From Diadema setosum (taxonomy: Eukaryota > Echinodermata > Echinoidea > Diadematoida > Diadematidae): DNA of 64,000 bases. Position 1 is the stretch's first letter, and the number at the start of each line of letters is the position of its first letter. Both the position numbers and the translations under genes were made by a program. Below are positions 1 to 12,575 of this stretch, piece after piece. The DNA lies in NCBI RefSeq assembly GCF_964275005.1, contig NC_092688.1, positions 19,748,403 through 19,812,402 of the forward strand. Reading direction: 5' to 3'. Under the pieces are notes generated by a model. The model was given only the letters and a program-made list of their open reading frames with translations. It searched no databases and was not told the DNA's origin.

Positions 1-1442
1 ACTGGATATAAAGCCTGATATCAACATAAAAGCAACAAATTCCCAATTAATATACATGTACTACAGGGTACTTGAGCTGTTATTTGCGCGAGGGTTTACT
101 TTTTACAAATTTCGCGAATCACTGCTGGATCGTAAATTCAACAACACGCAAAAAGTTGCCATATGCTGCTAGGCTATATACAAGGCTAGCATTTTCCGAC
201 ATACCTGCTTCTATTGTTTCAAATGTTTGTGTACAGCTGTGGCTCTATCATTCGTGAGTCCCTGATAGGGCAGTTACTGAATCAATCAACTGCCAATGTC
301 GACAGACAAAAATATAAAATATATCTAGTTATGGATTATAGTGTATATTATAAGGAATTGCACTTTGGTATTTCAAATAGTCAGTAATAGGTTTGATCTG
401 GTATAAGCGAGTCCAAAGATAAACAACATGAAGCACTTATTCTTAACAATCATTTCCTTGTTTGTAAAATTGATTTGTTTTCTCCGTCTGAGTATTGCAT
501 GAGATACTCTAAATTTGGCGTTTCCTCATTCCCTTCGATCAGTATTATGTGTATTCTGAGAAAATGTTGGTTTATCACTAGATTTATTAGTCCGTTTCAA
601 ACGGTCGAAATACATATAGTTTTAGACAAAATGAAATATAGGTCCAATGGGGCAGAAAGAGAATGCGATGTAACAGTTTCTGTAGGGTCCAGGTTATACA
701 ACCCTCACGACCCCCACCCCCAAGTGATTTCTGCACGCATGGTTTATCATAACACTTATATTTGTCAAGGGCATCCCGGAAGGCCATAAACTCATGGCTA
801 CTTCCTTTTGGTCAAACAGAGACGCATGATGAATGGTTGCAGTCCTTAAAGTTTTTCGATAATACGGCATGTCATTGGTCACGTCCTTTGTGTCTAGAAA
901 ATGACCTCGTTGACAGAAAATATACCTCTAAGTTAGGTAGTCTGTTAATACTGCCCGCAATATTATGTGTGTACTGTATGTCAATGCAGTTTGTAGATTC
1001 TGTGAATGGCGAAAGTTAGAAGACATCAGTTTATAAAAAAAAAAAAAAGTTGTCATGACTACACTCATCACTAAAGGTATAGTAGGCCTATACTTCATCC
1101 ATGTAAAAATTTGTCAAGATTTCGCCATATACATCCAGAGCAATAATGTTTACCCCAAACAGTGAAAAAAAGTTATACGATATTTGAATACTGATTTCGT
1201 TCCCAACAAATACTTCAAAATTTCATCTATTTAATAGTGTTTTCAGATGTTACTTCTTTGCCAGAGGTTATAAAATTCCTACGAATAAGCCATCATAAAG
1301 CGTAAAAAGATCAACTGAGGTCGGAGAGATCATAGAAAACACGATTTAATTCTTGTCCTTGTTTGTTGGAAATAACACATCAAGAGACATTCACCAGTAA
1401 ACAATCATGTATTAAAGATATTTATACAATGGATTAGTTTAC
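1..1442 (-). other. Intron 1 (partial) of UNC93A-like gene A; no other feature seen
   Basis: This stretch follows the exon 1 splice donor of gene A on the minus strand. No exon 2 signature (the SCTQGPGMVGY block) is visible in it, so exons 2 and 3 of gene A must lie beyond position 1 or be lost. It holds only AT-rich sequence and an A-run near 1036-1048. The short open frames here have no recognisable domain. Confidence 0.5.
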
Positions 1443-2483
1443 CTTCGTAAAATCTGCACCTATGAACGCTTGTTCGACTCCACTGTAAATCATGATGGGA
1501 ATGAGAAGAAGCAAGTATGGAGATTTCATGAGATGAAATGCAGATGTCAGGTGATCACGCACGTGACTCCAGTTGAATTTTTTATCCTCATTGTTCACGT
1601 CGGGGATTTTGTCCAGGAGGAATGTCAAGACGATGATTGCTAGGAGACCGACTCCTACGTAGATAGAGATGAGAATTGATACTTGTTTGTCTTCCGTCTG
1701 TGCTCCCCCGTCGGCCGTGGTAAAATTGATGTTGCTACCGCAGCTGTCACGACCACAATAATCTACTGAAACCGAGGTCGAATTGTTGGTCAGGACTAAC
1801 GAGGAAATAGTGTTACCAATTACATGGCCCAATTTCAGGAAGCAGAAGAAGATGCCATTAAATCGATTGATGATGGTCTCTGGAACCCTGTCCGTGACAT
1901 CTGCTAGTTGGATGGCGGAGGTTGTGATGTATGTACTCACTGCGGCCCAGAACGGCGATGCGGCAAGACCCAGTAACCCGGCGGCAGGAATGAGTGTGTA
2001 TGCCGCTGGGTAGAAATTAGCTGCCGAGTACAAGGCGTAGAATAAACAGCCCACCACGAGCGTCCACTTAACTTTCAGCAGCCACACGACCAGGGGTGTG
2101 ATAAAACTTGACAGGATAAGTCCTACATAGATGGCACACAATGATCCGACCCCGATCCCAGCGTTGTAATTTAGACTACTCTGTAGATTTGCAAGCGCGC
2201 CGTTGGCTACGAACGTCAGCATGAACGCGATGGAGACAATGAGTAGGTTCTTCCAGTAGCGGAATGGACTGAAGAGCTTCGGGTCACGACAACCGTTGAT
2301 TAAATTCGACATTTCCGACGATGAAATACACGAACAACTAAACGGCGGTGACTTTTCCTCATTAACCATCGTTAACCGTGATGGTTTATCATCATCATCA
2401 TCTTCTCCTTCTTCTCCTTCTTCTTCTTCTTCTTCTTCTTCTTCTTCTTTTCTTGGGAAATGTTTTGGTTCTTCTGTCGACAT
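1443..2483 (-). CDS. UNC93A: UNC-93 homolog A-like membrane protein, gene A, exon 1 (partial gene)
   Basis: This is a multi-pass membrane protein of the UNC-93/MFS-like family. Exon 1 gives 347 codons and ends in ADFTK followed by a gtaaac donor, phase 0, exactly as in the paralogs. It has a cytosolic N-terminal tail, the family block FSPFRYWKN before the first membrane helix, GALANLQSSLN after it, and the INRFNGIFFCF segment. The start is placed at the Met of MSTEEPKH rather than the upstream in-frame Met at 2519, because it aligns with the MS- starts of the paralogs. The tail is unusual: triplet repeats encode a long Glu/Gly/Asp run, and the acidic dileucine seen in the other paralogs is missing. 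Gene G is its nearest relative by eye. The function of UNC93A proteins is poorly defined; UNC-93 in worms modulates a potassium channel and UNC93B1 in mammals traffics Toll-like receptors. Exons 2 and 3 are not in the window. Confidence 0.9.
2387..2452 (-). repeat. Coding triplet microsatellite (Glu/Asp run) in gene A
   Basis: The plus strand shows (CTT)n, (CTC)n and (ATC)n triplets, which read on the minus strand as a run of Glu with two Gly, then five Asp. The reading frame of gene A stays open through it. Length variation between individuals is likely. Confidence 0.9.
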
Positions 2484-2518
2484 GATGTCAAAAACTAATT
2501 GTGACGGTCTTATAAACA

Positions 2519-3024
2519 AGTGGTGTCTGACCCGCGCACATTACGTTGTATTTCAGGGGTTGGAATGAAAAGTTACTCTGTTGGAACAGAGGACTACCCG
2601 GTCAGGCGTAAAGGGCAGATCAATGGATTTGTCATTGGATAGACTGACTAGAACTGATAGGCACAGATAATAACATATTGGCCCGAAGGTGATGGGGGAT
2701 TAAAGGGTAGGACTGAAATAACGGTACCGCAGACGAGAAAAACATCGCTTTCAGTTACAATTTTGAATGGTGGTATATACCTGTATCATGTTTCAAAGTG
2801 AAATGAGATGAAACAAAACAGAGATTTATACATACATATATATATATATATATACATATATATTGCATAGAGTGAAAGAAATGAGACTTAAGACGGACGT
2901 TGTTCTCGATCTTCTTCTCCCTTTTAATCGAGCTTTCGGCCTGTCTAATTTCTAATTTCTGTCACTATAATTATGATACCCACAATGAGGCACCGCGTAC
3001 ATTTGGGACAGGAACAATCTCTCG

Positions 3025-3069
<45 letters not shown>

Positions 3070-3869
3070 TATATATATATATATATAAATTTGTTAATAT
3101 TTTAATGGCAGCTTGAGTTGACCATATTCATTTAAAACATCCAAGAATGACGGATACGAGTATAGTTCTTGATCAGTGATTTAATGAGCAGAGGAGGAAA
3201 GAGTGAATAGTTACCAGGTCAAACTTTTTCTTTTGTTGGTCTTTTTGTAATCTATAGGGCAAACTTGGTAAGGGCTATTTCACGGCACAGCTATTTGTAT
3301 GTGTGTGTGTATGTGTGTGTGTCTGTGTGCTTATTCCAGCGTTAAAGGTATTGTTTACCATTGGGAGCAGTGATTTCAAAATGTTTTGAGTTATCGTATT
3401 TGATGCACATGTGAAGGTCAGTATATAGGACAGGATCACAAAATATCCTATACATTGATTAATTCATTCATTCATTCACTCATTCATTCATTCATTCATT
3501 CATTCATTCATTCATTCATTCATTTTTTCATTCCCAACAGAAACATATAAATATATTACAGAAATTGAATACATAGATTTCACCATACTTCAAAGTAAAG
3601 GATAAGTTCACAAAAAGAATTGTAAGTATACGGAAATGTTGGAAATTGGGAGGAAAGCTAAAAAGCTGGGCTTGTAGGGTGTACATGACGTGTAAAAAAA
3701 AAAAACTTGCAATAAAACCTCAAATATAAGGAGATATCACTATTTTTCTCAATAAACCATAACTGTAGACGGTTTATTCTCTAGCAGAAACAACTTTATG
3801 ATAACTATTGTTCACAGTTTGTATATTTTACAATACTTAACGTTGATTATACTGATTAACATTTTTACA
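2519..3869. other. 5' flank of gene A with microsatellites
   Basis: No gene is seen here. It contains (TA)n at about 2832-2858, a longer (TA)n at 3029-3088, (TG)n near 3300-3330 and (ATTC)n at 3461-3527. Open frames over the TA tracts are artefacts of the repeats. Confidence 0.7.
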
Positions 3870-6723
3870 TTGATCACATGATCACGAATTATTCAGACAA
3901 AGTGAAATCATATGGTGTAATTCGGAACGGCATGAGTGATCACTATATCAGTTATATTGTATGGAAATGCAAACATACATCACAAAGTGAGACGTATGTA
4001 ACTTTCAGAAAATCACGAAACGTTGACATGGAAGCTTTCAGGTCGGAATTGCGTAAACAAAATTGGAAGAAGGTAGAAGAATTAAGTGATATAAATGATT
4101 CAGTTGATTATGGGAAAGTATGTTGATGAAGGATGTTAAAGGGACTGTACAGTACTGGCTGAGGTGGGGATTCTATTTTGAACATTCCTAAGTGAGATAA
4201 TGAAAAATCTCTTACAAAATATGAAAGAGCATGTAATTTTAAGAAGGATTCAACGTTTATTTCATGAAAATTGGTTTACAAATGGCTGAGATATCCCAAA
4301 AAGTGCTAATAATAAAAGGCGACATGCCACAACTTTATTAGGATCTCTTTGTTTCACCTTGTTTTTTGGATATTTCAGCCATTTCAGCACCGATTTTCAT
4401 CGAATAAACTTTTGATACCCCTTAGAACTGCATGCTCTTTGACATCTCATAGAGTGGTTTCTGAATATCTCGCAAAACGTTCAAAGCTAAATCCTCACCT
4501 CGACCAGAACTGTACACACCCTCTGTTAAGACGAGACGAGTACGAAAAACTCCCTCGCCATGGATGAATAGCACAATTATGTTATTAATGAAACAGAGAG
4601 AAAAGTTAAATCAAATGCAAAAATTAAAAGGGATAATGATTTATGGCAAAGTTATAAACGTCTGAAAAATAGAGTAACAAATGAAATAAGAAAATCAAAA
4701 CGTAAATATATATGTCAACAATTTTCAAATGAAACAAGTAGAAATGAATCCTGGAAAACACTGCGATCATTAATGGGCAAGAGTCAAGTTATTAATTGTA
4801 CATTCCCTCAAGAAAATACACAGGTTATAGCAAATACATTTAATTACCATTTTGTAAATGTGGTAAGTAGCGAAGATATGCTAAGGAAAAGAAAAATTCT
4901 TTTCACAAATCGCATAATAGGGAAAGGTCTGATAAACAATTCAATTTTTGTTTTGTATCTCAGTTAGATGTTCTGAAGTATGTTAAGTTAATGAAAGCAA
5001 AGAAGTCGTTTGGATTAGATGAAATTTCTATGTATATATTGAAAGAGTCAATTTCAGAAATATTAGAGCCTTTCACTTTTATCATAAATAAATCCTTAGC
5101 TGAAGGGGTAGTGCCTGATAAATGGAAAGTAGCTAAAATTGTACCGACATATAAAAAAGGGAATAAGTTGGATTGTAATAATTATAGACCCATTTCTTTA
5201 TTGTCCTGTGCTTCTAAAGCCATGGAGAGAGTTGCTCAAAAGCAGTTACTTGATTATCTAAACTTGCACTCTTTGCCTAGCAGAAACCAGTCAGGTTTCC
5301 GTCCCAAGCACTCCACTATTACTGCACTTGCTACCGTCACGGACGATTGGCACCGCTCTATTGATAAAAGTGAATACGTTGGCGCCATCTTTGTTAATTG
5401 ATCTGCAAAAAGCTTTCGACATGGTTGACCACCTGATCCTTCTATCTAAACTTGAAAATATGGGGTTACTGGCATAGAACTGGAGTGGTTCGAGAGTTCT
5501 CGAACCGGAGAATAAGGATGTCAATCAATAATACCCTTTCGGATGAAAGATTATTAACCAGAGGAGTGCCACAAGGATCCCTGTTAGGACCGTTGTTGTT
5601 TAGTATCTTTATCAATGATATCAATTCCGGTTTTTTTTTTCTGACTGCAGGGCCCATTTATATGCCGATGACACGGTCTTTTATTACTCACATAAAAACC
5701 CGAAAGTTGCTGAAAATGTTTTGCAAAAAGAGTTTGTATATATGGAAACATGGATAGCTGACAACAATTTAAAAATCAATTTTGATAAAACTGTTTGTAT
5801 GTTATTTGTTACAAAAGCAAGAGTATTTGAATGTTAAACTTAGGGGTAAACAATTACTTCAGGTGAATATCTTTATATATCTGGGAATCATTGTATATAA
5901 TAAGTTATTGTGGGATGTTCACATCGAACAACTGTGTAACAAGTTAAGTAAAATGATTAGTTATATGGGTCGTTTGACAGAGTTTGTTAATATGACTGAA
6001 TTGAAACTAATATATAATTCTATTGTGTTACCTCATTTTGATTACGGTGATGTAGTATGGCAATCCGCCAACGGTAACTCTCTCTCCCAACTTCAGAAGA
6101 TGCAAAATAGAGCCGGGAGATTAATTTTGAAAGTTAACCCTTATTCCCATATTACTACCAGTGATGTTCATTATAGCTTAGGGTGGAATACAGTAATCAA
6201 AAGACAAAAAAAAAAAATCACCTGCTTTCATTTATGTATAAGATTATGAATAACATGGCCCCGAATATAATTTATGAAAGATTGTATTATGTTTAAGTAT
6301 AAGACATCATCATACTCTCTCCGTAATCACAACGATTTACAGTTACCACAGCCTAAAACTAATTATTGTAAGAGATCATTTTCATACAGAGCTGCAGCAG
6401 CGTATAACAACATACCTAATGATTTACGTCAACTTTCCTCTTTACCCGTTTTTAAGTTCAATTTAGATAAAACCGCATCCTTTCCATTTGATTTTTTTTA
6501 ATGCTCCAAACCTTTGAACAATGTGTAATAATATGGTATATAATGTAGTCACAAAGTAGTAATGTATGTACCGTTCTATTTGTGTTTGTGTTATATGTTA
6601 TTCTATCATCAGTCCCTGATTGTATGAAATTTTTGTGAACAGGGTCCTATCGAAGACCAGAAATGGCCTTTATGTATGAAATATGTTGATTTTTAGTACG
6701 GAAATAAAACAAACAAACAAACA
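3870..6723 (+). mobile_element. LINE 1: 5'-truncated CR1/L2/Jockey-group non-LTR retrotransposon
   Basis: The left part encodes the C-terminal end of an APE-type endonuclease, including NGMSDHYISYIVWK, the usual SDH motif. After a MITE insertion it continues as linker and reverse transcriptase. RT landmarks are NNYRPISLLS near 5180, the split QKAFDMVDH motif near 5405, GVPQGSLLGPLLFS near 5565, YADDT near 5660, and the thumb region to about 6250. The 3' end carries an (ACAAA)-type tail at about 6705-6723. The reading frame is broken several times, for example just after 5400, near 5460 and near 5800, so this copy is dead. The start is truncated upstream of the endonuclease end. The clade within the CR1/L2/Jockey group is not settled by eye. 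Confidence 0.85.
4136..4529. mobile_element. Fold-back MITE flanked by TTAA, inserted in LINE 1
   Basis: The two halves are inverted copies of each other over nearly the whole 394 bp. The left end reads TTAAAGGGACTGTACAGT; the reverse of the right end reads TTAACAGAGGGTGTGTACAG, then both continue with 'GAGGTG.GGATT'. TTAA occurs at both ends (4136-4139 and 4526-4529). TTAA targets are typical of piggyBac-type elements, so that superfamily is a fair guess. It splits the LINE between endonuclease and reverse transcriptase and is therefore younger. Confidence 0.8.
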
Positions 6724-7636
6724 AACATTGTTTGCTTCTATGACTCACATTTGAGAATTATTTTGCAGTACTAAAGCTAGATTTTTGTTTCATCTGCAAA
6801 ATGGTATAATGACTTTAGAGTCACAGTATCATATACCACTCATAATACCACGCACAAATTGAGTTGGTGTTCGGACACAAAGGTCACCGTCATTTTTGTC
6901 TCGTTTCCCTCGGTTTTGTTCCTGTGTTTGTTGTTTGTGGTAGTTTTTTTTTTTTTTTCATGAAGGTAGTTGAGGTCAAGGTGAAGCTATACGTCAGAGA
7001 CTGGGATGGCTGGTAACTGAGGTCACTAAAGCGATATATCTTTTGCACGGCATGAAAGTTGTGCCAGTCAAGCGCGATGGCGGGTGAAGACACTTGTACA
7101 GGTTAGAAATCACGTAATGAGGGAGAAAGATGGTACTTATAAGTAGTATACATACTAATAGATAACAGAATCGATGTATTACATGCATTTGAATTCGAGA
7201 CGCATGTATAAATTAAATAGTTTATGAAGGTGTGCATCAGTGTCCTTACATATATACATAAAATATGACTTTGCTGAATGTGTGTTTAATATGTAGGCCA
7301 GTTCATGTTGAAGTTGAAGTTGAAGTTTATTGTCTATAATACAATTATATTCACGTGTTTACATGGCATAATACAGTGTACATAACAAAAGACACATGCA
7401 TGAAAAAGGTACCAGAAATTTAAGTAACATGAATGCTGATCATGTATGATTACTTTCTTACGGTTCTTAAAAGGTAATATTATGTAAATATAATGAATAG
7501 CATGAAACATGAACGTATTTACAACTATTCACACTAAAACATTTAAATTGAAGATTGACATGAAAATACATCTCCTGCTACAAGTGTATAGATAAGTTGG
7601 TCTAAATGATGGAAGGATATAGGCCTACATAATATA
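6724..7636. other. Intergenic stretch between two mobile elements
   Basis: No gene, RNA or repeat structure is recognised apart from a poly-T run near 6945 and a short GTTGAA tandem near 7306-7328. The small minus-strand frames at 6890-7188 have no recognisable domain. Confidence 0.5.
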
Positions 7637-8258
7637 CACTCAGCAAATAAAAAAGTAAACACTTTTTCGAGGTCATATTTTTCATAGAAGATTTTTATAA
7701 AAATCAATGTATTATATACCATATTAAAGGTAATTTAATTGGCTATTAATCTAATAGGATGATTAAAAAGAAAACTTTACGCATGAGTGAGCACATTCGT
7801 TTTTGTCCTCCAAGAAACAACATTAAGAATTGCAAAAACTGACATGTTCTCTATCATTTGCCAATGCCCTTCATGATAACATTGACAACACTGGAGACCA
7901 GTTTAACACAATGAGAGACATGATTTTTTTTTCTCTTTATAACCTCTCTTTATAACCTCTAAGAAAAACAAGGTGGGAAACAAGTCAAACTTCAAATGAC
8001 ATAGCAAATAATAAGCATAAAGATGATGAAATGAGCAGAATTTATTTATTTATTTATTTGAATCTAGTGATTTAAAATCCATGGCACAATTTCAAGAACC
8101 AAACATTATTTACAATTTCCTAATTTGAAAAAAAAAGCTCAAATTTCTAGCATCTTGTTAATTATTACTTCTTCTCTAATTTCATTTGAATTTAGATTTG
8201 ACATAAGATGCTTTATTTTCCTCCATTATTTTTAGCCTTCATTGGTCTTTTAGGCCAT
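7637..8258 (-). mobile_element. Truncated copy of the CACTCAGCAAA TIR element
   Basis: It begins with TACACTCAGCAAATAAAAAAG and matches, in the opposite orientation, the element in intron 1 of gene F at 36510-37498. The long TIR block and the central region both match; the shared central text includes the reverse of AATAATGGAGGAAAATAAA and TTTGGTTCTTGAA. Homology stops near 8250, where the tail of LINE 2 begins, so the copy was probably cut by the LINE insertion or a linked deletion. Confidence 0.75.
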
Positions 8259-11200
8259 CATTTCACTTTTCATTTCATTTCATTTCATTTATTTCATTCC
8301 TTCTTTTTTTTTTCGGCAAACATAACACGAAATGAATCAGAAGATATAACATAGGCATGTATTCGACTTTACATGGTAGATAATGGTTAACAAATACGAA
8401 ATTATACATGCATACCGGCAAAATACAAAGTTATGTTTGGAGAAAAAAAAAAGAACTGAGAGGTTCACTGAGAAGCATGCTTGTAAATTGTGAACCACTC
8501 AAAGGATTCTTGTGAATACATTAAACTTTTTTTAATTTTTTTTTTTTACAAAGACAGGACAGAACAAGACTGTAGAAACACAACGACATTACATGACTTT
8601 ACAGTAGGGTATACCATGATAGTAATAAAACATAAAAGAATAATGGAAAGAAAGGAGAGAAAGAAAAAGGAAATGAAAGGAAAAGCCAACACGCTGAACA
8701 TCGGGATCAGAAGAGGGAATTGAGGTGCTGAACATCGGGATCAGAAGAGGGAATTTAGGTGTTTCAGCTCGATCAGCCGAGCAAAGTTTGTACAAATAAG
8801 ATAATGTAAAAAATACACAATGATGAAATCAATGATTAACGATGAACCCTTAGGCTGTAAAGACCAGCTAAGTAATGAATCCTATATATCTTAATATGAG
8901 TTTTAAAAAAAAAATTAACTTACGCTTAAACGAATTCAAATATAAAGAATTTTTTATATCACAACTTAAAGAATTCCAAAATCTAGGGCCAGTGTACATA
9001 AATGTATTTTGAGCCAATAACGTTCTCAGAAGGGGTAATTGAAGCTAATTTGATCGCCTGGTGGGATAATTATGAAAAGATTGATTTCGTGGAAACATTG
9101 AATCAAAAATGCTGGGAAGTGCATTTGTGTTATAATTAAACATAAACTGACCCAGCTGAAAAAAAAACCCCAAATCTTTGATTTTTAAAATCTTATATCT
9201 AACAAATAATGGATCTGCATGGGAACGTGGAGAAACGCCACAAATAATACGAAGTGCCTTTTTTTTGTAATGACAATAATTTATCTAATAAAGTTTGATG
9301 GGCACTACCCCATGCTAAGATTCCATAATTTAGATAAGGTAATATTAATGAAAATACAACGTCAGCAAAGAAGACAACGGGATATAAGATTTAAGTCTAT
9401 TAATTATACCAATATTACACGAAATTATTTTACTATTATTAATAATATGAGGCTTCCACGAAAGTTTATCGTCCACTGTAATACCGAGAAACTTTGTATG
9501 AGATACACGCTCTAAGTGAACGTCATCACAAATGATATCTGTGCGTAAAACTTCTATAGACTTACTGAATAACGTATACTTAGTTTTCTGAAGATTCAAT
9601 GATAATTTATTGGCTCTTATCCATTGAGTAACTTTTTTTAATTCAGAATTAACATTATGGACAAGAGTGATTGGATTTTGGTGGGAGAAGAAAATATTTG
9701 AATCATCTGCAAAAAGTATAAAAGAAAGTATGTCGGATGATCTACAAAAATCATTTATGCAAATGATGAAAAGTAAAGGTCCTAATATACTACCCTGAGG
9801 GACGCCACATTTAATGACTTCAAGACTAGAGCTGTGCTCGTTCAAAGATACATATTGTTTTCGGTTTTGCAGGTAACTCCTGAACCACTCCAAGGCCTTC
9901 CCTCGTATACTATAATGAGACAATTTATCAAGTAAAATTTCGTGATTAATTGTATCGAAGGCCTTGGAGAAGTCCAGGAAGATACCAACAAGAGTGAGAA
10001 TGGTCATCTATAGTATGTGCGGCGTTATCAATAAACTTCAAGAGAGCATGAATGGTGTTGTGTTTCTGACGAAACCCAAATTGAGAATTCATAAAAACAT
10101 TATAATAATTCAGAAATTTAATCGTTCTTGTAAATATCAATTTTTCCAAAACTTTAGATAGGGATGAAAGCAGAGAAATAGGTCTATAAACATTACTTAT
10201 ATCAAAACTGTCTCCTTTTTTTTTTTTTTAATGAAGGACACACCTTAGCAATGTTCATACAATCAGGAAAAACACCATGTAATATGGATTAATTGAAAAT
10301 ATGAGAAAGTGGATCAGCAATAGAAAACATAATTCCCTTTATAATAAAATGACTTATATTATCATAACCGGCACTTCGTTTATTATTCATTGTAGTAACA
10401 ATGTCTATTATTTCATATTTCGTAGTTGGAGCTAAGAAAATAGAACTGGGATTGGATTGACCTAAAAATTTTGCAAAATGCGTATCGGACTGCGGTACTT
10501 CTTTTGCCAGATTCTCTCCAATCATTGAAAAATAAGAATTAAAATTATTTGCTATATCACCAAAATCTTCAACAATTTTATTATCAAATCTTATTTTTGT
10601 AATATTCAATTTCTTTTTTGATATATTCATGGCCTGCTTTAATATCTTCCATGTATTCTTCACGTCATGTTTATATTTTTCTATCTGAATGGTATAGTAT
10701 TTCCGCTTTCGGAACGTATGACCTTGATCAAAATATTCTTGTATGATGTATATTTATTTTTTGACTCCTCAGTTTTTTTCATTTTGAATTTATAATACAA
10801 CCTATTTTTGCTGTTAATTGAACGGAGAAGAGATTTCGAAATCCATGGAAGTTTAGGTGTTGTTTATTTACTGACTTATCTTTTAGTTTAGCAATATAAT
10901 CATCTAAATGCTTATTGATTATCTCCATAAAATTATCGAATGATACATTAACATCATCAGTATCACAAACACTTGACCAATCAACCCTATCTAAACAAGC
11001 GTCAAGACTAGCTAAACTTTCTGGTGTGGCTCTACGTCTAAATGAAGGAAAATAAGACTTATTAACCGAATGCTCAAGATCACAACATGTTATAATTGGA
11101 AAGTGATCGGTCATATCGGATAAAATTATAGAATTCAAAACTTGTAAAGAATTAGTAAAAATATCAAGGAGGGTGGCAGAATGATTTGTAACACGTGTAG

Positions 11201-11980
11201 GTTTGGAAATTAATGGCAAAAAAGAGGATGACAAAAATAATTCAAGAAATTCTTGTGACGTATTATCATCACTCTTAATCAAGTCAATATTAAAGTCACC
11301 CATTATATAAATGCATTTATTAACAAAACGAGGGCTTTTTAATAAAGTTGTGATACTATCTAAAAATTTTTTAGAACTGGAGTTTGGGGGTCTATAAACA
11401 ACACCAACTATAATATTTTTACTTTGAGGGATGGAAATTTCAACAAACAAAGACTCTATTATATCATTCATTATATTTAAATCATCACAAATATCAAACT
11501 CAAGTTCATTAGATAAATAAATCGCAACCCCGCCGCCGGTCCTATTCACTCTATTATTTACAATCAAATCATAGCCATTCAATGCATACGGTAAATTAAT
11601 ATCAGATGATAACCATGTTTCTGTTAAACCTATTACAGATATTTGTTGTTTATTTTGATTATCTAACAATACCTGTAATTCATCAAAATGCTTATTCATA
11701 CTCCTAATATTCAAATGTACTATAGAAAATATACTTTCTGAAAAATCTTTCACAAAATCTTTAAGTTGATCAACCGTAACATATTTGGAGGAGATTAAAG
11801 TGGAATCATATTCAAAGTCAAAATCATTAAACAAATCACTAGAAGAAAAATTAACATTATTGGCAACGAGGTTTTCAAAAAGTGCAGAAGAACGTGAATT
11901 GATCTGACTTGATTCTGTAGGCATTGATTGTAAGTGTGATGTTTGTCAAATAGATGAGGATATAACACAACCCTCATTAC
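8259..11980 (-). mobile_element. LINE 2: nearly full-length CR1/L2/Jockey-group retrotransposon
   Basis: On the minus strand the order is endonuclease then reverse transcriptase, as in a one-protein LINE. Endonuclease motifs lie in the frame that opens at 11924: NIRSMNKHFDEL, GLTETWL, GGGVAIY, GVVYRPPN, MGDFNIDL and LSDMTDHFPI. The linker is at about 10289-10780. The reverse transcriptase at about 9345-10150 shows [45 protein letters not shown] and [11 protein letters not shown]. The C-terminal thumb continues on the minus strand to about 8900. The 3' end is a (TGAAA)n-like tract at about 8265-8300. At least three frame breaks exist (near 10860, near 10240 and near 9345). It lies just downstream of gene B on the same strand. 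Confidence 0.88.
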
Positions 11981-12575
11981 ATATAAAATGAATAGGAATT
12001 TTTGGAATTAAATTTCCTGGCTAATTCAGCGAGTTTTTAATGTTAACTATGCCAACATTAATATTGCACGAAGGAGAATAAGTAGACGATTTTGTGAATA
12101 TAGCTTTTTGGTTTATTCATAAATTGATAATATTTCGCTATTATAAAAGTGTTTATTTTAGAGATTGTAGATCGAGATACCTGGATGTTTCTATCCGAAT
12201 TACGGAAGAACTTGAAGTATACAAATTACAATCTGGCGGACCTTTGTTTAATCTTCAAAGTGATTTATTTGACTATGTTTAATGCTCTCTATGTAGTTTG
12301 CGTGTAAATGAAAATTTTGATGTTATTTTTGTCGTTTCGAATATGAATATGCCCTAAATGTTATTTGAAAGAAAAATCTCATCCTATCGGGTACTCATTT
12401 GTACTCCTGGATGGAGAGGAATCTTTCAATTCTGGAATTTCTGCAGAGTGAATCTTTGTCTTTTCTCGCCTTCGCAGGGTGGCACTTCATAAAAGATGCT
12501 CATACGTTAACTCGCGAGTCCTTGATCATGACTGTATTTAATACTTCTGTCCTGACATTTCTCAGTAGAACTTAG
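11981..12575. other. 3' flank of gene B
   Basis: No gene is seen. Part of 11981-12300 may be the 5' untranslated region of LINE 2, but I could not place that boundary. Confidence 0.4.

Noticed and set aside
2296-2568. Plus-strand frame rich in Ser over the triplet repeat
   Set aside because: It is the antisense of the Glu/Asp-coding repeat in UNC93A-like gene A exon 1 and has no domain of its own.
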